A DNA stretch of 12,045 bases from MAG-120531 sp029242825 (GTDB taxonomy: Bacteria > Bacteroidota > Bacteroidia > Flavobacteriales > Flavobacteriaceae). The notes below the pieces were generated by a model. It ran no database searches, had not been told where the DNA came from, and saw nothing but the letters and a program-made list of their open reading frames with translations. The translations under genes and the position numbers were made by a program. The DNA is taken from the NCBI GenBank assembly GCA_029242825.1, contig JAQWTF010000035.1:1-12045 (forward strand), in the 5' to 3' direction. Positions 7,824-12,045 of the stretch are shown piece by piece; within the stretch, counting starts at the first letter, position 1; the number at the start of each line of letters is the position of its first letter.

Positions 7824-8378
7824 TTACACCTTCATGATTTCTGCTTCTTTTACGGCGAGCAGATCTTCAATTTTTTTACTGTACTTGTTGGTGAGCTCTT
7901 GGATAGAGGCTTCAGCATCTTTCGCGGTATCTTCTGGTAGGTCTGCTCCTTTAATATCTTTGTTAGCTTCCTGTCTAGCGTTTCTAACTCCAATCTTGGC
8001 GTCTTCTGCTTCTGCTTTGGCTTGTTTGACCAAATCCCTTCTTCGCTCCTCTGTTAATGGAGGTACGTTTATTATGATTAGGTCGCCATTATTCATAGGA
8101 TTAAAGCCTAAGTTAGCGTTTGTAATGGCTTTCTCAATTTCTTGAAGCATGTTTTTTTCCCAGGGCTGTACCGAAATAGTTCTGGCATCTGTGGTGTTCA
8201 CATTAGCAACTTGTGAGAGTGGCGTGGGTGACCCATAATAATCCACCTTAACGGTAGAAAGCATAATAGGACTCGCTTTTCCAGCTCTGATTTTGGCAAA
8301 TGATTTTTCTAAATGCGCCATGGCTTTATCCATGTTTTCTTTTGCGCTGTCTAATACAAAATCTACTTCTTCATTCAT
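7824..8378 (-). CDS. frr: ribosome recycling factor
   Basis: Ribosome recycling factor, which with EF-G splits post-termination ribosomes in the cytosol. The 184-aa length matches the family norm of about 185. The three-helix-bundle domain I is seen in the N-terminal helix (KIRAGKASP at about 29-37) and the long C-terminal helices from about 107 on, which include PLTEERRRDLVKQ. Domain II lies between, with SVQPWEKNML in the middle. The ATG at 8378 begins with MNEEVDFVLDSAKENM, as expected for the first helix. It lies 16 bp after pyrH in the widespread pyrH-frr pairing, with no promoter visible in the gap. Confidence 0.98.
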   Translation of the reverse strand: MNEEVDFVLDSAKENMDKAMAHLEKSFAKIRAGKASPIMLSTVKVDYYGSPTPLSQVANVNTTDARTISVQPWEKNMLQEIEKAITNANLGFNPMNNGDLIIINVPPLTEERRRDLVKQAKAEAEDAKIGVRNARQEANKDIKGADLPEDTAKDAEASIQELTNKYSKKIEDLLAVKEAEIMKV

Positions 8379-8394
8379 CTTTAAAGCGATGTTT

Positions 8395-9102
8395 TTATAA
8401 GTTTACAACTGTTCCTATGGCTTCTCCAGAAACAATTTTTAAAAGGTTTCCTTTTTTGTTCATGTCAAATACAATGATCGGAAGTTCATTTTCCTGACTT
8501 AGAGTAAACGCAGTGGTGTCCATTACTTTCAGCCCTTTTGACAGTACTTCATTGAAAGAAATTTTGTCAAATTTAGTGGCATTTACATCTTTTTCTGGAT
8601 CTGCAGTGTAAATACCATCTACACGTGTTCCTTTGATAATTACGTCTGCCTCTATTTCAATGGCCCTGAGCACGGCTGCAGAATCTGTGGTAAAATATGG
8701 ATTTCCAGTACCTCCTCCGAAAATAACAACACGCCCTTTCTCTAAGTGTCTCATGGCGCGTCTTCTGATAAAAGGTTCTGCCACTTCATTGATTTGAATG
8801 GCCGATTGTAGCCGTGTTTGTACGGCTATTTCTTCTAGCGCACTTTGTAAGGCTAATCCGTTTATGACAGTGGCAAGCATACCCATATGGTCTCCTTGAA
8901 CCCGATCCATTCCGTTGCTCGCTGCTGCCAATCCTCTAAAAATATTACCACCACCAATCACAATGGCTACTTCAATGCCTTTTTCTACAACAGCTTTGAT
9001 CTCTTGAGCGTAATCTGCTATACGCTTTGGATCTATTCCGTATTGCTTGTCCCCCATGAGGGCTTCTCCGCTTAATTTCAGTAAAATTCTTTTGTATGGC
9101 AT
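8395..9102 (-). CDS. pyrH: UMP kinase
   Basis: Phosphorylates UMP to UDP with ATP, in pyrimidine nucleotide synthesis; it belongs to the amino-acid kinase family and normally forms a cytosolic hexamer. The 235-aa length is standard. Visible motifs are the N-terminal nucleotide-binding KLSGEALMG (9-17), glycine loop GGGNIFRG (50-57), GGGTGNPYFTTD (129-140) and GTRVDGIYTADP (158-169), which marks the ATP side, followed by DTTAFTLSQ (195-203). The start at 9102 follows an A-run (ctcaaaaaaATG) without a Shine-Dalgarno sequence. It is first in the minus-strand unit pyrH-frr-exporter, just downstream of the rpsB-tsf terminator and of two TAnnTTTG elements. Confidence 0.98.
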   Translation of the reverse strand: MPYKRILLKLSGEALMGDKQYGIDPKRIADYAQEIKAVVEKGIEVAIVIGGGNIFRGLAAASNGMDRVQGDHMGMLATVINGLALQSALEEIAVQTRLQSAIQINEVAEPFIRRRAMRHLEKGRVVIFGGGTGNPYFTTDSAAVLRAIEIEADVIIKGTRVDGIYTADPEKDVNATKFDKISFNEVLSKGLKVMDTTAFTLSQENELPIIVFDMNKKGNLLKIVSGEAIGTVVNL

Positions 9103-9124
9103 TTTTTTGAGGAATATCGTTTCA

Positions 9125-9142
9125 CAAAAATAATCAAATTTA
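9125..9142 (-). promoter_or_regulatory. candidate pyrH promoter with two TAnnTTTG elements
   Basis: On the minus strand, two exact matches to the Bacteroidetes -7 consensus TAnnTTTG lie close together: TAAATTTG (9142-9135) and TATTTTTG (9132-9125). They sit 22-40 bp before the pyrH start and downstream of the tsf terminator, where a promoter is needed. Neither has an obvious TTG -33 element at the usual distance, and AT-rich sequence gives such matches by chance. Confidence 0.5.
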
Positions 9143-9176
9143 TTTAGGCATAGCGATTAAGTATGGAATGAGATTC

Positions 9177-9209
9177 AAAAAAAAAACCCGCGTTCGGAGA
9201 ACGCGGGTT
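9177..9209 (-). terminator. rho-independent terminator of rpsB-tsf
   Basis: Inverted repeat aacccgcgtt (9185-9194) / aacgcgggtt (9200-9209), a perfect 10-bp stem with a 5-nt loop. On the minus strand, eight Ts (complement of 9177-9184) follow the stem directly. It lies 22 bp after the tsf stop. The plus-strand side has only a weak T-tract, so it acts mainly on the minus strand. Confidence 0.93.
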
Positions 9210-9231
9210 ATTAAATTTATTTGAGAATTGA

Positions 9232-10056
9232 TTATCCCAATGCTACACGCGCAAAAGAAACTACTTCTAAAGAAGCATCTCCAGTTTTTACATACTGCGC
9301 AACACTCATTTTAGAATCTTTAATAAAATCTTGATTTACCAAAGTGTTGTCTTTCATAAATCTTGTGATTTTTCCTTTAGCAATGTTGTCTAACATAGCC
9401 TCTGGCTTTCCTTCTTGACGCAATTGATCTTTTGCAATCTCAATTTCTTTGTCAATGATAGATTGGTCTACACCATCTTCATTTAAGGCTACAGGGTTCA
9501 TTGCAGCAGCCTGCATGGCTACGTCTTTAGCAATTACATCTGCTCCAGCTGGAGCAGCAGATAATCCTACTAAAGTAGCAATTTTGTTACCTGCATGGAT
9601 ATAGCTACCTACAAATGCAGCACTTAATTTTTCAAACCCACCAATTTCAATTTTCTCTCCAATAACACCTGTTTGCTCAGTAAGTTTATCCTGAACAGAC
9701 ATTCCGTTAAAATCAGCAGCTAGAAAAGCCTCTTTGGTGTCAAAATTAAGGGCTAAAGAAGCCAATTCAGTAGCTAAGGCTACGAAAGAGTCATTTTTAG
9801 CAACAAAGTCAGTTTCACAGTTTAAAGAAACAGCCACCCCTTGAGTGTTGTCTGAATTTAATACTGCAATTGCAGCACCTTCACTTGACTCTCTGTCTGC
9901 TCTATTAGCAGCTACTTTTTGTCCTTTTTTACGTAATATTTCAATAGCTGTATCAAAGTTACCCTCAGCTTCTACTAAGGCTTTTTTACAGTCCATCATA
10001 CCGGCACCGGTAGTTTGTCTTAATTTGTTTACTTCTGCAGCAGTAATATTTGCCAT
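9232..10056 (-). CDS. tsf: translation elongation factor Ts
   Basis: Guanine-nucleotide exchange factor that recycles EF-Tu from its GDP form in the cytosol. The N-terminal UBA-like domain occupies about 1-50 (VNKLRQTTGAGMMDCKKAL at 9-27). The key exchange motif TDFV is at 82-85 within NCETDFVAKND, which inserts near the EF-Tu nucleotide site. The core repeats follow, with a C-terminal segment from about 228 (GKITRFMKDNTLVNQ) typical of full-length EF-Ts. The 274-aa length is normal for Bacteroidetes. It starts 21 bp after rpsB in the near-universal rpsB-tsf pairing and ends just before a strong terminator. No promoter is visible in the gap. Confidence 0.98.
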   Translation of the reverse strand: MANITAAEVNKLRQTTGAGMMDCKKALVEAEGNFDTAIEILRKKGQKVAANRADRESSEGAAIAVLNSDNTQGVAVSLNCETDFVAKNDSFVALATELASLALNFDTKEAFLAADFNGMSVQDKLTEQTGVIGEKIEIGGFEKLSAAFVGSYIHAGNKIATLVGLSAAPAGADVIAKDVAMQAAAMNPVALNEDGVDQSIIDKEIEIAKDQLRQEGKPEAMLDNIAKGKITRFMKDNTLVNQDFIKDSKMSVAQYVKTGDASLEVVSFARVALG

Positions 10057-10077
10057 GTTGTTTAGATTTACTTTTTA

Positions 10078-11043
10078 TTAACTTAATGCAGCTACTAAAT
10101 CTGCTTTCTTCATGCTAGAAATACCTTCAACTCCTTTTGCAGTGGCCATTTCTTTTAATTCAGCAACAGTTTTGCTGTTTAAGTCTTCTGCAGGAGCTGC
10201 TTCGGCTTTTGGAGCTGCTTCGGCTTTTGGAGCGGCCTCAGTTTTTGGAGCTACTTCGGCTTTTGGAGCTGCTTCAGCTTTTGGAGCGGCCTCAGCTTTT
10301 GGAGCTGCTTCTTTTGCTTCAGATGCACCTTCTTTTTCTGCAGTCTTTTCTGATTTTCTTTCAGATAAACCTTCTGCAACAGCACCAGTAACATGGCTTA
10401 AGATTGCTTCGATAGATTTAGATGCGTCATCGTTAGATGGAATCACGTAATCTATTTGTTTTGGATCAGAGTTGGTATCTACCATAGCAAAGATTGGAAT
10501 GTTTAGCTTTAAAGCTTCTTTCACAGCAATGTGCTCTCTCATGGTGTCTACAATAAATAGCGCTCCTGGTAAACGAGTCATGTCTGAGATAGACCCTAAG
10601 TTTTTCTCTAATTTTGCTCTTAAACGATCTACCTGTAAACGCTCTTTCTTAGAAAGGGTTAAAAAGGTACCGTCTTTTTTCATGCGATCAATAGTAGCCA
10701 TTTTCTTCACAGCCTTACGGATCGTTACAAAGTTGGTTAACATACCACCTGGCCATCTTTCTGTGATGTAAGGCATATTTACATTAGCCGCTTTTTCAGC
10801 CACAATGTCTTTTGCTTGTTTTTTGGTTGCTACGAAAAGAATCTTTCTACCAGAGGCAGCAATTTTCTTTAATGCTTCGTTAGCTTCTTCAATTTTAGCA
10901 GCAGTTTTGTAAAGGTTAATTACGTGAATCCCATTACGCTCCATGTAGATGTAAGGAGCCATGCTTGGATTCCATTTTCTTGTAAGGTGACCGAAATGCA
11001 CCCCAGCCTCTAATAGGTCTTTAACTTCAATTTTGTTTGCCAT
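10078..11043 (-). CDS. rpsB: small-subunit ribosomal protein uS2 with repeat-linker and Rho_N/SAP-like C-terminal extension
   Basis: Ribosomal protein uS2 of the 30S subunit. Residues 1 to about 227 are canonical: GVHFGHLTRKWNP at 14-26, ERNGIHVINLYKT from about 35, PGALFIVDT, and NIPIFAMVDTNSDP near 180-193. The 321-aa total exceeds the usual 230-260. The extra part starts with a charged stretch rich in Lys, Glu and Ala (about 228-245), then six hexapeptides of the AAPKAE type (246-281; the fourth is VAPKTE) and a diverged seventh (AAPAED). It ends in a compact terminal module at about 286-321, whose pattern TVAELKEMATAKGVEG followed by MKKADLVAAL resembles the Rho N-terminal/SAP-like fold. 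The linker is probably disordered and the terminal module might bind nucleic acid or protein; both are inference. The start follows agtaaaaaATG and a structured leader. It is followed by tsf after 21 bp. Confidence 0.97.
   Translation of the reverse strand: MANKIEVKDLLEAGVHFGHLTRKWNPSMAPYIYMERNGIHVINLYKTAAKIEEANEALKKIAASGRKILFVATKKQAKDIVAEKAANVNMPYITERWPGGMLTNFVTIRKAVKKMATIDRMKKDGTFLTLSKKERLQVDRLRAKLEKNLGSISDMTRLPGALFIVDTMREHIAVKEALKLNIPIFAMVDTNSDPKQIDYVIPSNDDASKSIEAILSHVTGAVAEGLSERKSEKTAEKEGASEAKEAAPKAEAAPKAEAAPKAEVAPKTEAAPKAEAAPKAEAAPAEDLNSKTVAELKEMATAKGVEGISSMKKADLVAALS
10183..10308 (-). repeat. rpsB: 18-bp tandem repeat array inside rpsB
   Basis: Six 18-bp units (10201-10308; plus-strand form ttcggcttttggagctgc) and a diverged seventh (10183-10200) encode in-frame hexapeptides AAPKAE x3, VAPKTE, AAPKAE x2, AAPAED. 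Units differ at a few positions, several of them synonymous (ttcggc/ttcagc/ctcagc; agctgc/agcggc). This fits duplication followed by drift under protein-level constraint. The unit length is a multiple of three, so slippage would change the linker length without a frameshift. Confidence 0.92.
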
Positions 11044-11070
11044 TTTTTACTTAGTTTACTTTCTGTTGGA

Positions 11071-11126
11071 TTAGCAATGCTACAAAGCAGCATTTAGATG
11101 CTAAACTAGTTTCTGGTCTATCCAGA
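11071..11126 (-). promoter_or_regulatory. structured rpsB leader, candidate autoregulatory RNA element
   Basis: On the minus strand, 27 nt before the rpsB ATG, the transcript can form a nested hairpin. TTAGCA (11104-11099) pairs with TGCTAA (11076-11071) as an outer 6-bp stem. ATGCTGC (11093-11087) pairs with GTAGCAT (11083-11077) as an inner 7-bp stem with one G-U pair and a UUU loop. A 5-nt bulge (TCTAA) lies on one side only. Just upstream, TCTGG/CCAGA (11126-11112) forms a small 5-bp hairpin. Alternative pairings such as TTTAG with CTAAA would compete with the outer stem. Leaders upstream of rpsB are known sites of uS2 feedback control in other bacteria. Whether this is one is inference from hand folding. 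Confidence 0.4.
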
Positions 11127-11149
11127 TAACAACTTATTTATAATAAAGA

Positions 11150-11166
11150 CCTCCCAAGATGGGAGG
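11150..11166 (-). other. small hairpin between rpsI and rpsB, possible second terminator
   Basis: Inverted repeat cctccc (11150-11155) / gggagg (11161-11166) with a 5-nt loop. On the minus strand the stem is followed by TCTTTATTAT, an interrupted U-rich tail. It could be a backup terminator for rplM-rpsI or part of the rpsB leader; the sequence alone does not decide. The stem contains CCUCC/GGAGG-like strings that mimic the anti-Shine-Dalgarno/Shine-Dalgarno pair, but they are far from any start codon. Confidence 0.5.
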
Positions 11167-11185
11167 ATACTTTTAAGAACATATA

Positions 11186-11207
11186 AAGGCCTTACGAATA
11201 AGGCCTT
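11186..11207 (-). terminator. probable terminator of rplM-rpsI, UUCG-loop hairpin
   Basis: Perfect 9-bp inverted repeat aaggcctta (11186-11194) / taaggcctt (11199-11207). On the minus strand the 4-nt loop is TTCG, a very stable UUCG tetraloop in RNA. It lies 19 nt past the rpsI stop. The tail after the stem (TATATGTTCTT) is not a clean U-tract, so termination may be partial and some rpsB-tsf transcription could come from read-through. Confidence 0.65.
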
Positions 11208-11226
11208 GAATTTATAGTATAAACGA

Positions 11227-11613
11227 TTAACGTTTAGAGAACTGGAATTTCTTACGGGCTTTCTTCTGTCCGAATTTCTTACGCTCTACCATTCTTGGGT
11301 CTCTAGTTAAGAGTCCTTCTGGCTTCAGTGTCAATCTGTTTTCAGCATCAATGTCACACAAGGCTCTAGAGATCGCTAAACGAACTGCTTCTGCTTGGCC
11401 AGTGATACCACCACCATATACATTTACTTTTACGTCATAAGTTCCTTCTGTTCCTGTAAGTGCGAAAGGCTGTTGCACTTTGTACTGCAAGGTAGCTGTT
11501 GGAAAGTAGTTCTCTAGATCTCTTTTGTTGATCGTAACTTTACCGTTTCCTGGTGTAAGGTATACTCGAGCAACCGCTGTTTTTCTTCTTCCTATTTTGT
11601 GAATTACTTCCAT
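11227..11613 (-). CDS. rpsI: small-subunit ribosomal protein uS9
   Basis: Ribosomal protein uS9 of the 30S head, whose C-terminal tail reaches the P-site tRNA. The 128-aa length is normal. Visible family motifs are GRRKTAVARVYL (8-19), YGGGITGQAEAVRLAISRAL in the middle, DPRMVERKKFGQKKARK near the end, and the hallmark terminal Ser-Lys-Arg. It starts only 2 bp after the rplM stop, so the pair is surely co-transcribed and probably translationally coupled. No Shine-Dalgarno sequence is seen. A UUCG-loop hairpin follows the stop. Confidence 0.98.
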   Translation of the reverse strand: MEVIHKIGRRKTAVARVYLTPGNGKVTINKRDLENYFPTATLQYKVQQPFALTGTEGTYDVKVNVYGGGITGQAEAVRLAISRALCDIDAENRLTLKPEGLLTRDPRMVERKKFGQKKARKKFQFSKR

Positions 11614-11615
11614 CG

Positions 11616-12045
11616 CTAAAATGATTCTAAGTTTATTACTACAGGTTTTTGCGCCTCTTGACCGTGCGCTGTACCTTCGTATACTTTTAAGTTTCTGAAA
11701 AGATCAGCACCCAATTTATTTTTAGGCAACATCCCTTTTACTGCTTTCTCTACAAGACCAATTGGCTTCTTTGCTAATAATTCACTAGCAGTTAGAGAAC
11801 GCTGACCCCCTGGAAAACCAGTGTGTCTTATGTAAGTTTTAGTCTGCATCTTATTACCAGTCATGGTAACTTTCTCTGCATTTACAACTATTACATTGTC
11901 CCCACAATCTACGTGAGGGGTGTAGTTAGGTTTGTTTTTACCTCTAAGCATAATAGCTATTTTAGAAGCCAAACGTCCTAAAGTTTGTCCTTCTGCATCT
12001 ACCAGTACCCACTGTTTGTTAACTGTAGCTTTGTTAGCTGAAACA
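11616..12045 (-). CDS. rplM: large-subunit ribosomal protein uL13 (5' end beyond the window)
   Basis: Ribosomal protein uL13, an early-assembly protein of the 50S subunit. The reading frame stays open to the right edge of the window. It reads VSANKATVNKQWVLVDAEGQ, then TLGRLASKIAIMLRGK, both typical of uL13. Further motifs are HVDCGDNVIVVNAEK, TYIRHTGFPGGQR and MLPKNKLG. The visible part is 142 aa; the family length of about 150 implies that only some 8-10 N-terminal residues and the start codon lie outside. A TTG at 11972 falls inside the conserved core (GRLASK) and is not the real start. It ends in TAG 2 bp before rpsI. Its promoter is outside the window. Confidence 0.97.
   Translation of the reverse strand, partial: VSANKATVNKQWVLVDAEGQTLGRLASKIAIMLRGKNKPNYTPHVDCGDNVIVVNAEKVTMTGNKMQTKTYIRHTGFPGGQRSLTASELLAKKPIGLVEKAVKGMLPKNKLGADLFRNLKVYEGTAHGQEAQKPVVINLESF

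Noticed and set aside
7459..7940. Overlapping plus-strand open frames across the exporter start and frr end
   Set aside because: They run antisense to two firmly identified genes and across the gene junction, with no recognisable protein features.
10112..10450. Long plus-strand open frames (112 and 84 aa) opposite the end of rpsB
   Set aside because: They are low-complexity mirror images of the AAPKAE repeat array on the opposite strand; repeats with a multiple-of-three unit keep all frames open.
11616..11972. rplM starting at TTG 11972 (118 aa)
   Set aside because: Conserved uL13 sequence continues in frame upstream to the window edge, so this start would cut off the family's N-terminal core.

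Overview
The window comes from a low-GC member of the Bacteroidetes, most likely the Flavobacteriaceae. The evidence is the protein families and their order (pyrH-frr-MMPL-asnS-rpoN next to an exbB/exbD cluster), A-rich start contexts without Shine-Dalgarno sequences, and TAnnTTTG -7-like elements upstream of pyrH and asnS. Nothing suggests a phage, transposon, CRISPR array or recent transfer. No tRNA or rRNA gene was seen. This is essentially a core-genome block.

Layout. (1) 20-2355, plus strand: a four-gene membrane energy-coupling cassette. It holds an ExbB/TolQ/MotA-type channel protein, an unrecognised four-TM protein, and two different ExbD-like proteins. (2) 2370-2405: a strong symmetrical hairpin flanked by an A-run and a T-run, able to end transcription from both sides. 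(3) 2417-9102, minus strand, in transcription order: pyrH (UMP kinase), frr (ribosome recycling factor), an RND/MMPL-type 12-TM exporter, asnS (asparaginyl-tRNA synthetase) and rpoN (sigma-54). Gaps are 16, 21, 48 and 55 bp, with a possible internal promoter before asnS. (4) 9177-9209: terminator of the next operon. (5) 9232-11043, minus strand: rpsB-tsf (ribosomal protein uS2 and EF-Ts) behind a leader of about 180 bp with several inverted repeats. (6) 11227-12045, minus strand: rplM-rpsI (uL13, uS9). rplM runs off the right edge of the window.

How the genes work together. Most minus-strand genes serve translation: ribosomal proteins, EF-Ts, ribosome recycling and Asn-tRNA charging. pyrH supplies UDP for RNA and envelope precursors. 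rpoN and the exporter are passengers of this translation block. The plus-strand cassette should convert proton-motive force into periplasmic work; its TonB-like partner is not in the window.

Most unusual points: uS2 has a C-terminal extension made of six AAPKAE-type hexapeptides and a Rho_N/SAP-like terminal module. The rpsB leader can fold into a nested hairpin that suggests autoregulation. The exbB cluster encodes two dissimilar ExbDs and a four-TM protein, and one ExbD carries a CxxC-containing insert. The exporter keeps the TM Asp pair in only one of its two halves. I see no clearly new multi-gene system. The ExbB/four-TM/ExbD/ExbD cassette is the nearest candidate.
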